A stretch of DNA of 64,000 nt from Chalara sp. BL73. Lineage: Eukaryota > Ascomycota > Leotiomycetes > Helotiales. Within the stretch, counting starts at the first letter, position 1; each line of letters starts with the position of its first letter. Positions 23,876 to 37,399 of this stretch are shown piece by piece. The stretch lies in contig CAKJVC010000016.1 in the NCBI GenBank assembly GCA_918026815.1, positions 62,001 to 126,000 on the forward strand, written 5' to 3'. The notes under the pieces were generated by a model. It saw nothing but the letters and a program-made list of their open reading frames with translations. It searched no databases and was not told the origin of the DNA. Both the position numbers and the translations under genes were made by a program.

Positions 23876-24423
23876 ATTGCTCTAATTGTTCCGTAAAAAT
23901 TGGTGTCTATTGAAGGACGGATGGGGGTGTCTCTCGAGCCTAGTATAAGCAGATCAACGCTGCGAGAGAGCTTTTGTAGGAGAACTCTCCTAGATATAGC
24001 CTTTGATTAGAAGCCAGCAGCTGAGATATTCACGTAAAAACGAAATGAAATCTACGGCCGCGTTCACGCGGTTGCCGGAACGGGTCCGCATGCTGAAGCT
24101 TTTACGGCCCGGTAAGCGTAATGCGGCTGCAACCACAACGGCCTACACATGACGCCCTGGCTGCGAATCTCATTGCCATTATCGGCAGACACAATATTTT
24201 ATTTTGAATCCATGGGCCGCTCCACCTATCAGTGGATAAAATGGAGAAATGATCATACCATCGGGCGCCAGCCCCAGCACAACCAAAGCATCGGATCTCT
24301 CTACCCTGGCATCGATTTAGATATTTAAAGGCCAGGACAGCTTCTTCAAAGTGGACATGCTTGTTTTCTTCAAGAATTACTTTCAAAGAAACTCGAGATC
24401 TATAACTCGGTTGCACAATCGCC
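23876..24423. promoter_or_regulatory. Shared divergent promoter of the MFS transporter and AtuA-DUF4387 genes
   Basis: 548 bp between divergent starts. It contains an inverted CGG-N3-CCG at 24069-24077, followed by CGG (24076-24078), CGG (24081-24083) and CCG (24086-24088). Such triplet pairs are the general recognition pattern of Zn2Cys6 dimers, one of which is encoded 2 kb away. That the regulator binds here is an inference. Confidence 0.45.
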
Positions 24424-26559
24424 ATGGCACCAATGCTTCTCAGCGAACCTGACCTAGAGCTGGTCTCCACTGACAACGTCCTCACCGAAAGCAACAACGC
24501 CGAGCGAAAACCATTATGCAATATCATCACTCCAGTCGGCATGCTTGGCTACGGCTTTGATGTACAGCTGAACCGCGCTGCTCTGCAAGAGCTGGCCTGG
24601 CACGAAGCGCCAACAGCCATCATTCTTGACTCCGGGTCTACCGACTCTGGCCCGGACAAGCTTGCGCTCGGCGCTATGACAGCACCGAGATCTAGCTACG
24701 TGAGGGATCTCAGGAATCTGCTTGCTCTCAGTCGTGAATTCCACGTCCCGGTCATTGTTGGCTCTGCCGGCGGTAGTGGGACCGATGCTCACGTTGATGA
24801 GTTCTTGAAGATCATCAAGGAGATATCGGACGAAGAGGGAAATAGGTAGGTGATCGGTAACCCTTCATAGGTCGGCATGGATCAAGCTTATATGACGTAT
24901 AGTGACTACTACTTCAAGGTTTTGGGTATCTATAGCAATGTCAGCAAAGCAAGGGTCCTTGAATCTCTGGCTTCGAAGGAGGTAAAAGGGTGCGGTGTCT
25001 TTGTCCCTGAGCTGTCAGAAAGTGATGTGGATGACGCAGTCGAAATTGTTGCACAGATGGGTCCGGAGCCATTTCTAGACGCTATGATGGCAGAGCCAGA
25101 CTTTGACATTATTATCGGGGGAAGGTGCTACGATCCCAGCCCCTACATTGCCTGGGCTGCTCATCAGGCAGGCGTGAAAGAAGACCTGTCCTTGAAGGCT
25201 TTGACTCGGGGACAACTTGGAGGATTTGCTTTCATGGGCAAACTGATGGAGTGTGGTGCCCAATGTGGAACGCCGAAGACTTCCTCCAGCCAAGCGATAG
25301 TTTATCAGGATGGCACTTTTGATATCAAGCCTCTTGATACGAAGGCTCGCTGTGTGCCACATTCCGTGGCCGCGCATTCGCTGTATGAAAAGGCCCGGCC
25401 AAGTCCTCTTCCGGGACCAGGGGGAAATCTCGTGCTATCCAAGTCAAAGTACCAACAAATGCCTGATGGTCGATCAGTCCGAGTCACGGGTGGAGACTTT
25501 AAGCTTTCCAGAGACCATAACCTTCCTTACACCGTCAAGCTCGAAGCGGCAAAAGTCATTGGTTTCCGAAGCATTATTATGGGAGGCATTCGAGATCCAA
25601 TCCTGATCAAACAGATTGACTCACTCACTGAGATTGCAAAAAACTATGCTACGCAACAGCACAAAGATGTCACAAGCCCTTGGAAGGTCGACTTCCATGT
25701 CTATGGTGCGCATGGAATCATGGAGTCTTTAGAACCAGGAGACAACTCATACCAGCCTCGGGAAGTCTTCTTGGTTGGGGAGGCATTGGCGTCTACCCAA
25801 GAACTTGCTAATTCCATCGCAAGCGCTGCCCGGATTGCGTGCATGCATGCCCCATATCCAGGCCAGCGTGGCACCGCCGGTAATTTCGCTTTCGGTGTCG
25901 GTGGAAAGTTGTGCATCGAGATGGGGCCGTGTACCGAATTCTGCATTTACCATCTTCTACCCCTCCAGAATGGCGAGGAACATGCAGCTCCGAAACAGAA
26001 TGCTGATGGCCAATCGAATCAGCAAGTCAAGCCGCTGTTCTCGTGGAAGGCAGTAGATATCGGGAATGGTGAACGGGACGTCTCCTTCGCTCGCAACATC
26101 AAGGCTAATCAAGTCATTCCTCTAGTGCCAACAACCCCATCCACAGTATCAACGTCCTCCAAATCATCGTCAACGCTCAATCTCGCTTCTCCTCTCACCC
26201 TCTGCGACATCGCGCCCGTGATCCGCTCCAAGAATTCTGGGCCCTACGAAATCACGCTTGACATCCTCTTCTCGCACCCAGCGATCTACGAGCTCGTCAA
26301 GGCCTCCGACCTGCTTACCCGCGACATCATTGCCAACTTGTATCATCTCGCTGATGAAGAGATCGTGTATTTCGGCTTCTATGACCCCGCGTTGGGGTTC
26401 AAGGCAACGATCCCAAGGAAGAGGGCTGGGAGGAATGCCATCAGCGGCGGGTTCATGGAGACGGATGTTCATGGAAGCCAACAGTATGCTGGGTTGTTGG
26501 GATTGCAGCTGGGCGAAGAACTCAGGAAAAGGATTGTAGGGTTGGGTCTGGAAGAGTGA
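24424..26559 (+). CDS. AtuA-like protein (DUF1446) fused to a C-terminal DUF4387 domain
   Basis: Exons 24424-24845 and 24903-26559 give 692 residues. Residues about 30-470 match the acyclic terpene utilisation AtuA family: ILDSGSTDSGPDKL, VGSAGGSGTDAHVDEF, DIIIGGRCYDPSPY, GTPKTSSSQAIVY, VTGGDFKLSRD and PYPGQRGTAGNFAFGVGG. After a linker rich in Ser/Thr, residues about 585-680 (LTLCDIAPVIRSKNSGPYE .. KATIPRKRAG) match DUF4387. In bacteria these are usually two adjacent genes; here they form one polypeptide. Pseudomonas AtuA belongs to the citronellol/geraniol catabolic operon, but its reaction is not established, so no enzyme activity is assigned. No signal peptide is seen; cytosolic or peroxisomal location is open. 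Shares its promoter with the MFS transporter. Confidence 0.87.
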
Positions 26560-26756
26560 GATTCTCCTCAATAGGAGATTTAGTTGATGATGGTTCGGAG
26601 GTGGGATATTGAGTCGGCGTTAGGGGAGCTTTCTTAGGATACACGTATATATAATTGCTTACTCTCCGCTCGGCGCTCTGATGTAGTAAAATTCGGCGCT
26701 CGGCTTCAAAGAGCAGCTTAGTCGCGTCTCGATGCTCTCTTTGATATGGCGTATCC

Positions 26757-26779
26757 TTCCTTCCTTCCTTCCTTCCTTC
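26757..26779. repeat. (TTCC)n microsatellite
   Basis: Five to six uninterrupted TTCC units within a pyrimidine-rich patch. Confidence 0.9.
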
Positions 26780-27263
26780 ATCCCTCCTATTCCTTCATGA
26801 GCACGACCGCTCGCAATTAATATCCATCCAAGACCACCACAAGCAACCACCCTCCTCTCCCTTTCTCGTAAGGCATGCGGGAATCGCATTCAAAGTCCAA
26901 CGTGCCATCAACCTGCTCTTTCCCTAAGTAGTCTCTCCCGCAGCGAGACAGGTAACTCTTCCACTCCTATCAAAAGCCGAAATCATACTTTCTCATATCC
27001 TGCATCTTCTTGGCCTTGTGTGCTTCACCATGCGGAAGAAATCGATGTCGTCAGCGCGTGAAATAGAAATATCGCCCTCTGGCTCCCTGCCCCTGGCATC
27101 TGGTGGTTTGCGCGAGGGCCGGCTCTTGATATAAAAGCCTGGACATGGCATTTAATAGCTGTTTCGTGGTGTGTGTAGGACGGCAAATATGTAGAGTATG
27201 TAGGGAAGGGTATCGGCTCTGGTAGAATTATGCTCGGGCTGCTGAAGAGCTGGCTCTCTGGAG

Positions 27264-27282
27264 TATATATATATATATATAT
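27264..27282. repeat. (TA)n microsatellite
   Basis: About nine uninterrupted TA units followed by a T-rich run. Confidence 0.9.
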
Positions 27283-28117
27283 TTTTAATTCTTGTCCTGA
27301 TTCTAGTTTTGGTTTCGAGTATGGGCCTGATGTATGAAATGCAGGTGGTTCACAGCGAGCGATGAGGCGCCGGCTCATGTAAATATAGGGAGAGGCTGCC
27401 TGACGACTTGTATTGTATCTCTTCTGGGTTGCTGCTAGTATTGGCGATGGCAGCTTGAGTCTGTAGAGGAATGCACGTTAAAATTGAGGCTTGGTGCGCT
27501 GGAGGATGTAAGATCTTTCTAGATGACCATTGGTGCTTCAGATATTCGAGTGGTGCTGAGTAGATGTCGTCGCCGCATTTACGAGTGCGTCAGGGTGTCG
27601 GTTGGGAAAGCGGAGCTAGGTCAGGCATGGTGTTACATATCTAGGAATTTTTACAGGCAGAGTTAGAAAAGGATAGTATGCATCTTCAAATTCTCTAAGA
27701 GTCTCTGTATTAAGGCGTAGACGGCAGCTTGGAAGGTTGGAAGTGTCGTTGCTAGCTGTCACTGGCGTGTAACTACACTTGCTCATTTGAAACTATCACC
27801 CATGTTTGAAAATATTCAGGAGGTTTGGTTCTAGAAGTAGATGGCATATGGGGTTTCTTTATTGCGTTTTAATGTTTAATATAATGGATGTGGTGTTCTA
27901 TTGGAAGGTGTTGGCCTGTGGATGTTGTATCATGTCACGACAGGAGCAGGAAAGATGTTAAGACAGAAAATAAAAACTGGGTTTGTTTCACTCGCAGATA
28001 TCACAATTTTGTACATGGTATTGCTGAATGAAATCCATTTGCCACTAACATGAAGCAAAGCTATCTAATCCCATTCTGCAACTCATCCCGCGTCAACCAC
28101 CAACATCACTAAATAAT

Positions 28118-30052
<1,935 letters not shown>

Positions 30053-30420
30053 GATGACGGTTTTTGGTTATTGACGGTTTGTGTGAAGGGGTATTGTATG
30101 AAAGTTTTCTGCAAGAGAGGATGTCAGCAGAGAGGAAGTGGATGAGATATGCCGGATGGCAGTAGGAGGAGTTAATGACTTACTACACAGAGTGATTGCT
30201 CGAATCAAGGTATGTGCAGACAAAGTTCAAAAGGAAGAAGAAGAGAAGAAGATTTTGCAGGAGGGGTTGTTTTGTAACGCTCTGCAAGAGAGTGGGCGCT
30301 AACGCCAACGCTAAGCGAGCCAAGAAGCGGCCCCCAATGAAAGTTGATGATTGGCCGAATGATTCACCATGTCACGCCTGAGGCCCCACCGTCAGGCTCC
30401 ACAGCAACCAAAGAGGCCTG
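30053..30420 (-). promoter_or_regulatory. tef1 promoter and 5' leader with a probable leader intron
   Basis: On the minus strand a GTAAGT donor at 30183 and a TTGCAG acceptor ending at 30109 frame a 75-nt pyrimidine-rich candidate intron in the 5' untranslated leader, about 55 bases before the start codon. Leader introns are common in fungal tef1 genes. Upstream, 30200-30300 is purine-rich on the plus strand, i.e. a CT-rich tract in the transcript direction, common in highly expressed fungal genes. Confidence 0.55.
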
Positions 30421-32122
30421 AAGAGGGTCTGTCTGTTTAGTGGGTGAATGAGGTCAGTAAAAAATAATAGTAAGAAAAAACTAGCCCTACACTCTAGTTT
30501 GAGTCAGGCCGAGATCCAAAAACCCTCAAGGTAAATATGGATGCCATTTATTAATACACTAACTTTATCCTTTGCTCATTAAAGTCTATTACCACCACCG
30601 TCACAGTACAAATTTGAGGGAATAATAGTCTGCCTCCGTTCAGATGAGGGGCAAGGCTCGGAACCCTCCAGACAAGGCTGTGTTGGCGGGGTGCGTACAG
30701 CCAAACTATTTTTTTTTTTAATTTCATTTAACGATGCATACAATGAAACACAGGGGAGTGTTGTATCTGTTTCAACCTCGTGTATCCCGCGCTTAAATTC
30801 CTATAATTACTCTAGCGAATTGATCTCTCTTGCGCTCTTTCCAGCGTTACCATCTAGATATCAGAACTTGCAGCGTCCCAGAAAATCTGCCCAACATCCC
30901 TTGACGATGCGTACCCACGCCGCTGCAGATGCTAGCATTTTCTTTTCTGCATATCCGTAGTCCCTATGCCATGCCTTTGCAGCCCCGAAGCATGCCTATT
31001 TTGCCACTCTGGGTGCTTCCGTATTGGGCAGGTCGAGATAGTTGACTGCTGGTGCACAGAAACTCACCTGAAAGTTATTCAGGAGAGGCTACCTATCTAC
31101 ACAAGATCCTTTCCATTTTCTCACATGCCTTTTAAACATGTTCACTAACCAAAGGCGGCCCGAGAATTTGGGAAACACTTCTATATGCGGACAGAGCTTA
31201 CGAAGGAATGGAAGCAGCAAGCTTGGAGAACATAATCTACGATATTGAGGGCACTTTATATCAGTAGCAAACACTCTCGAGTCCTCCCCAAACCCTTTCT
31301 CGGGAATCAAACTAACAGTTCTGCAGCCTTCTGAAACTCAGATCCTAATAACCAAGCTCTTCCTCTTATCCGCAGCAAAACACCACCGACAGCTGCTGCG
31401 GAAAGTCTTCTAAAGTACCACGCTGCGGACACCGAGCGTTGCATAAACATTCTGCCCTCGATAACCCCTACAACGAGTTAACCTATACAAAGTGGGTTTC
31501 AATGTAATACAAGATAGCATGAACCTGAGAAGCAAAGACGATCAAAAAAGATAGTTCCGCGTAAGCTGCGGGACTGTTTCGACCACAACATCAACACGAG
31601 TAGGAATCTCAATTCAACTGTTTGGTGAGCTACATCAAAGCCTAAAAGCTGTATATCGTAGTGCTATGCCTGACTCCTGGCGGCATTTACTCAGGAACTT
31701 CCACGCAGCGCCGCGTCTGGTCTAATCGGCATATGAGCTGGACGTCGGCACCAGCTCCGAAGCTCGACCGTACGTCTACCACCGGAGATACCTCCGGCGG
31801 CCTGCCGCTTCCTTCCGAGCACAAAGAGAGGATATAGCTCGAAGCGTCAGGATCCTCGATAGCACCAAATCACCAGAAACAAATGTCTGGGGTGGGTGGA
31901 CTAGAGGTCATCAACGGTGGGCTTGGTTTCATTACCGAAATTAGACATCTAAAGTCGAAAATGTAAATAGTTGGTTAAAAAAATGGATTATGTTCAATCA
32001 AAGAGCAACCGTATCATGCATTTCAGCCCCATGCTCCGGTCTATGCGATCCCATCCAAATATTACAGTTGATATACAGTTATTGATATACAATTATCCTT
32101 GTGATAATGCCTCTTCGTTCTC
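30421..32122. other. Intergenic region, no supported gene
   Basis: About 1.7 kb between the tef1 promoter and the stop codon of SLS1. Only short open frames with no recognisable features. No RNA gene signature was found by eye. Confidence 0.5.
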
Positions 32123-35068
32123 CTATTCTGGCTTGGCTGTATCCATTGCAGCAAGGTCTGTGGTTTGGTCTGCGTCGGTACCTTCGGACAATACCTCTTT
32201 AGGGTCTCGTTGAGTGGAGATTTGCCCTGCAGCAGGTTCCTCATTAGCGAACGCTGCTATGCGTTCTCCTCTAGGCTCTCGATCTTCTGTTCCTGTAGCA
32301 AGATTGACATGGACATGCGCACTATAAACCGGATCAACACCTTTTGAAATGATTCTGTCAGTATTCATCGTCACGGGGTGCTGAAAGACCGTTTTGGACT
32401 TATTTTCAAGCCACTTTGTCTTGTGTTGTTTCACATAACCCTCAGGCATAGCTCCCCTATCTAGCGCCTCTGCAACCTGGAATGCTGTCTGAACGTATTC
32501 CTCCTCAGTTAGGGTGCCTTCGGAGCCAGGAGTCTTATGTGGCCATAGCGACAACTCTCCCCTTCTTCCACCTGCACGACCAGCTTCGATTGATGTATAC
32601 CGGAGATTCCAGCCATTGAAGGTGTGCATTTCGACTGTATTATGGATTTCCAGACCCGCAAACAGATACTCAACTTCAAACGATTTCAAGCCAGGGTCCT
32701 CTATTCCCAAAGACTTGAAGTTGGGATCCTTGCAAAGATGCCCTTTCAGAGGCATCATTAGCTTGGCTGGTGTTTCCAGTCTTCCCCATCCAAGGTGCAG
32801 ATTGGACTTTGCCAGGAAACCGGTGATGCCAGATGGTAAAGCCTGTGGCCTAAGATGGGGCGGTGGTAGATGCAGTTCGAACTCTGCCTTTTGTTGGAAG
32901 CGCATGTCAACACTCAATTCTGGGAGCATGATATCTGCATTGTCAACCGACAAAATAGCGCGAACTGATTCGAGCTCTAACCGGCCACTTTTAGGTTCTA
33001 CAGAAAAGCGCATTTCAATGGGGGGAAACATGGATTGCGACTTGGCTCCTAGATTCTGGCGTGGGTTGGATTTGTGGATCTGGATGAAAGGATTTGGAAG
33101 GAATCGCATTTTCACTGTGGAAACAGGTTCGGAATCTGAAAATTGTGTAGGTTCAGAAGTAGCCAATCGAGACAGATTGGGGACTGTGGTGGTGAAAGTT
33201 CTGGGAATTGGTGAAAGAGCAGACGGCTTTAGCGATTTGACAGATAATATGTCAGGTGGACTTTCGTGGCCGAAAAGGACGTTACCAAACATGATAGATG
33301 AACTCGTGGAATGGTAATTCGACCAATGCGCCGTTTCCTGCTCGTGCCTGGTTTTAGGTTCAACTTCGGCAGGCTTTGACAGAACAGCTTCCGGATGGAG
33401 TTCATCTTGCCTGGGTCTTCGTATTGATAGGTCCTCTGAAGCCGAAGTCATTTGAGTATCTCCTGGAGGCTTGATTTCCTTGGGTATTGGACACGACCAC
33501 CTTGTCCAGTTACGCAGTCGATCACGCCATGAGAGAACATCATTTGACACCGGATATTGAAGGAACATTCCAGCTGGCGATCCTCTGTAGCCCAGAAAAT
33601 TTTGTGTCCTGTCTGGATACTCTACAGACGTTAAGAGAAGGCGCATGGCCGCATCTGTTCTCCAACTAAGGCCTTTAGAGTTCTCTTCGATTCCTGATAT
33701 CGAGATCTGCATAATTAGCAATGCCACCGAATACATGCGTGCCTACATACTGATTTCCCTCTGTTTGAAGTTGAGATGGCTGTCCTAGTCATTTTGCCCA
33801 GAGCATCGAGAACGTGCTCATCAAAATGTGCATCTGTCCATTTCTTCACTTCGGGCAATTTAGGCTTCTTTACCAAGGTCATCAGATCCTCAACCTCTAT
33901 CTTTCGTCGTTGAATCCTCAGTATCGCATTCTGGATTTCTTCAGAGATCAATTGGCTTTTGGCCCTTGTCGTTTTGATACGTAGATAGTTATGCGAACGG
34001 AAAACCTCAATGCTCTCATCTTTGCTGGTTATATACTTAGAGCTAATTTTAGCTAACGTAGATACCTCGGATTGCGGACCTGTCTTCGTTTCCCCTTGAC
34101 GCTCTTTAGTAAATTATGTTTTTCTCACGATGGTGCTACATACCAAGTAGGATTTCAAAGTCGCGTGGCCGCAACTCTACCTCAAACTCTCCAATACCCT
34201 GCTCAAGTTCTGTTACATCCAAATTCCAAAGGTTCCGCAGGAGCGTTAGGACTAGTTTTTGTTTCGCTGTGTAGGAAATTGGCGCGAAAGCATTGATAGA
34301 ATGGTTGTTATCGGTCTGAGGAGATTCTGCAGTCTGTGGAGTCCAAGGAGATACTCGGAAGAGGAAGGGGCCTTGTTCAGGCTTGTTGCTTCGATCATCT
34401 TGCCCTTTCTTCTCACCCATAACTTTCATATATCGATTTAACTGAGCTTTTGTGAAACTAGACTGCAATTTTTGGACCAGCTCGTTGAATTCCTCCCAAC
34501 TTTTAGGCTCCTTTCCCTCCTCCGGGCGAAAAGCCTGGATATTCTTGTAGACCTGCTCGTGCCCTACTAGGCCTCTTTCCTTCGCTAGAGCTTCCAGGAT
34601 GTCACCAGGCGCCATCTTCCCATCTGTAGTCTCAACCTTTGCGAAAAGCTTTGGCTTGTAGTACGTAACTTTCGAGTCCTTCAAAACAATAACATCCGAT
34701 GCTTCCCCAAGAGACTCCACATCCAAGTGCTCATGAGTTTGGCGTTTTAGTGTTCCTGTATGTCCAAATACTCTTTGCATTGGTCGATGGGACAGACACT
34801 GGGTGTCCGGTCCCCTCATATCCCTGCGATCTGCCGCTCCATCTTCATGACCGGTACTATGCCTATCTTTAAAGTCGGGTAAAGGTTCACGATGTCGCCC
34901 TCTTGGGCTTCGTACCCATTTGGGTTCTTCTGCGTCGCTCAGGGAACTCTCTGGACGTTCTTGCGGCCAAGTCGGCGTGGAAATGGAGGCAACTTGACTT
35001 TTCGAAAGAAATAAACATCGTGACAGTCGTAGCTGACATCTCAGGCACACATGTGGACGAACAATCAT
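32123..35068 (-). CDS. SLS1: Mitochondrial inner-membrane protein SLS1 homologue
   Basis: Exons 34144-35068, 33751-34079 and 32123-33706 give 945 residues. The N-terminus (MIVRPHVCLRCQLRLSRCLF) is basic and amphipathic, a likely mitochondrial presequence. The family-typical segment HEHLDVESLGEASDVIVLKDSK lies at about residue 112, followed by GDILEALAKERGLVG and a helical SWEEFNELVQKLQSSFTKAQLNRY unit. In yeast, Sls1 is a matrix-facing inner-membrane protein that couples mitochondrial transcription to translation of membrane-inserted respiratory subunits. The middle and C-terminal parts are poorly conserved; the C-terminus is acidic and polar. Its promoter is shared with NSE3. Both introns are short (64 and 44 nt). 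Function is by homology only. Confidence 0.82.
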
Positions 35069-35283
35069 GAATGCGGCTGGTTAACATGCTGTGTCTATAC
35101 ATCACCTGGGCCACAAAAGTTATGTTCAGTCCGGACGCGGCAAAACTTACTTCCGTGAGTCGCGTAAAACGCGTCTCCGAAACTCTGCATTCGATTTAAG
35201 AAATATTTGGAGGGTACATATCAATAATTTAAAGCTTACAGCGATTCAAGAAGCGAACTATTCTAAGGGGTCTTACTCTAAAC
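35069..35283. promoter_or_regulatory. Compact divergent promoter of SLS1 and NSE3
   Basis: Only 215 bp separate the two divergent start codons. No specific site is claimed. Confidence 0.55.
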
Positions 35284-36390
35284 ATGCCATCAGCAAGGAG
35301 ACGTAGGGCTGTAAGTTGTGAGCTGCTATGATCGACATCCACTAAACTTAAGTCTAGGTTGCGGACGATGATGAAAGTTCACAGGAAGATTCAAGGCCTA
35401 CCCAGCGCAGGCGTCGATCGCCCTCTGATGGTGAAGGAGATCAGGACTTAGAAAATGCAGACGCGATAGACGAGGGGCAGGAAGGCGACGAGCAGGCTGT
35501 AAAGAAGTTTGTTCGCTATGCTTTAGCTTGCGAATATCAGAGGAAACCAATTAGGAGAGCAGACATCACAGAGAAAGGTTAGTGGATATTCGATCACCAT
35601 ATTATGACTGACGGAAACAAGTATTTATGAAAAGGCGCATTCCTTTCAAACGCATATTCGATTTGGCGCAGGGTCAGCTCCGTGAGAAATTTGGTATGAT
35701 GATGGTTGAATTACCAACCAAGGAGAAAATTACAATGAAGGAGAAGAGGGGTAAATTCGCCCAGCGTCTCCCAAACTGCATTAGCTAATCACTACAGCTG
35801 CGCAAAAATCAAAAGGAGGATCAATATCTTCCTCGTCTTATATCCTTACCACCATTCTTCCCCTCGAATACAGAACAGCTGCGATAATTCCCCCTTCTAA
35901 TGTTATCTCCACGATTGATGAGGCTTCTTATGTCGCTTTATGCACAATGGTGGTTTCTCTTATAGCCTTGAGCCCACAAGGACAGTGCTTAGAAGCTAAG
36001 CTACTGCGTTATTTGGGAGAGCTAAACATAGACGAGAATATGTTAGGAGAAAAGACGCCTTTGATGCTGAAGAGAATGGCCAATCAAGGCTACATACACA
36101 GGGTGGTAGAGAAAACGAGTGACGACGAAACTGTCAATTATGTCGTAGGTCCGCGTGGAAAAGTGGAGGTGGGCAACCATGGCACAATTGGGCTCGTAAA
36201 TGAAGTCTATGGGGAAGCAGCGCCAAATGATCTTGAAGAAAGATTGCGGCGTAGCTTACAAATGGAAGTGGGAAAGGCGAATAGGCTAGCGAAAGGAGAG
36301 AGGAAGGTGGAGCTTGAGCAAGAAGAGGAAGAGGACAACGGCGGCCCTAGCCCAAATACGGAGGGGCGGAGATCAGGTCGTCAACGCTGA
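35284..36390 (+). CDS. NSE3: SMC5/6 complex subunit NSE3 (MAGE domain)
   Basis: Exons 35284-35310, 35358-35577, 35622-35750 and 35798-36390 give 322 residues. A basic, acidic, disordered N-terminus (about 1-55) precedes a MAGE homology domain at about 60-265. Visible landmarks are VKKFVRYALACEYQRKPIRRADI, FKRIFDLAQGQLREKFGMMMVEL, SSYILTTILP and GQCLEAKLLRYLGELNIDE. NSE3 forms a subcomplex with NSE1 and NSE4 and bridges the SMC5/6 heads in DNA repair and replication-fork maintenance. The C-terminal 50 residues are charged and low-complexity. All four exons join in frame with short introns of 44-47 nt. Confidence 0.88.
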
Positions 36391-36798
36391 TCATGGGAAA
36401 TGGTATAGTATGATTTTATGATCCTGTCACGAATTAATAATGGGAGGGTGATTAAAAGGGGCAAGTGCTGCAGAGCTCGGCGTTGGAACATTACTTCTAT
36501 GGAGTTTTATTGTTTGTAAACTATCCGCTAGAAGGACACAGCAAGCTCTATCACCAAGGAGGATAGATTGAGAGCAATATCATGAGGTTTCTAGCACAAT
36601 TCATGCTCTCACTTGCGCTGAATTTCCTTTCTGCCACGACAAGCAGGTAGCAGCCGTCTTACTAGACAGATATCCATTCCCAACCTATGTATATTATTTC
36701 GGAGTCACACCCTCATGAGAGTTTATGCGCCTATACGCCATGATAACCACTAAATGTACGTCCCAACCCCAATTCACCATATCTATGCCTATGACCTC
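36391..36798. other. Intergenic 3' region between convergent NSE3 and SF3B5
   Basis: About 410 bp, no coding signal. Confidence 0.5.
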
Positions 36799-37163
36799 TC
36801 ATTCTTGTACCTCTGGCGGTTTCCCAACAGGTTGTATCATCTTCTGTCAGATACATTATTAGCAGGCTCTTCCATCGCAATCGCAGAACTGAACAGCATA
36901 CCTCAATCATCTGCGACCTAACTTTCTCTCTGCACTCCCCCATACCCACGGCCATATAGCTTAGCAAGGGTGGATGTCCGATGTAACTAGCATAGCTGTC
37001 GCGCTGGATGTTGGAGGTCCATTCAAATTTTGTGGTGTCGGCATGGCCTGTTCCTACATATCGAGCTTGTAACTGTTCAAGCTGCTGCTGTGCGCGAAGT
37101 TTGTCTGCCTAGGGGTATTGTTAGTCGGTGCGTCTCATATGAGTTGCCATGTGAACTTACCAT
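36799..37163 (-). CDS. SF3B5: Splicing factor 3B subunit 5 (SF3b10/Ysf3)
   Basis: Exons 37161-37163, 36902-37108 and 36799-36843 give 84 residues; human SF3B5 has 86. Hallmarks are DKLRAQQQLEQLQARYVGTGHADTT split here as LQARYVGTGHADTTKFEW, then RDSYASYIGHPPLLSYMAVG, CREKVRSQMIEKMIQPVG. The protein is a small structural subunit of the SF3b part of U2 snRNP, which recognises the intron branch point. The first exon is exactly the start codon ATG, followed at once by GTAAGT; exon 2 begins with GCA (Ala). The last exon is 45 bases. Divergent from the cysteine-rich gene. Confidence 0.93.
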
Positions 37164-37399
37164 GGTGATTATGTGTTTAGAACAAACTTTGAAAGTTGCA
37201 GCGCAACACAAATGTTGGCTGTAGGGGCCGGATCGGAAAAACCTGGATGTCGATGGCTTATATAAGCGCTGCGAGTCTTGACGCTTCGCTTCAGACGACT
37301 CAATCAATTAAATTTACATGAGTGTAAGTCTTTCATATGCCTGGCGACGACCCAGAATTTTGTCACTATAATATCTGAAGAGATTACTTTATCATAAGC
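37164..37399. promoter_or_regulatory. Compact divergent promoter of SF3B5 and the cysteine-rich gene
   Basis: 236 bp between divergent start codons, AT-rich, no specific factor site claimed. Confidence 0.5.

Larger units (their letters stand above)
26560..28117. other. Intergenic region with microsatellites, no supported gene
   Basis: About 1.55 kb between convergent AtuA and tef1 ends, presumably both 3' regions. It contains a (TTCC) run and a (TA) run, listed separately. Short open frames look non-coding. Confidence 0.5.

Noticed and set aside
27025..27378. 117-codon minus-strand frame with a poly-Ile/Tyr run
   Set aside because: The run is a translated (TA) microsatellite; no other coding evidence.
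32514..33317. 267-codon plus-strand frame opposite SLS1
   Set aside because: Antisense to a coherent SLS1 reading frame; no domain or start context.
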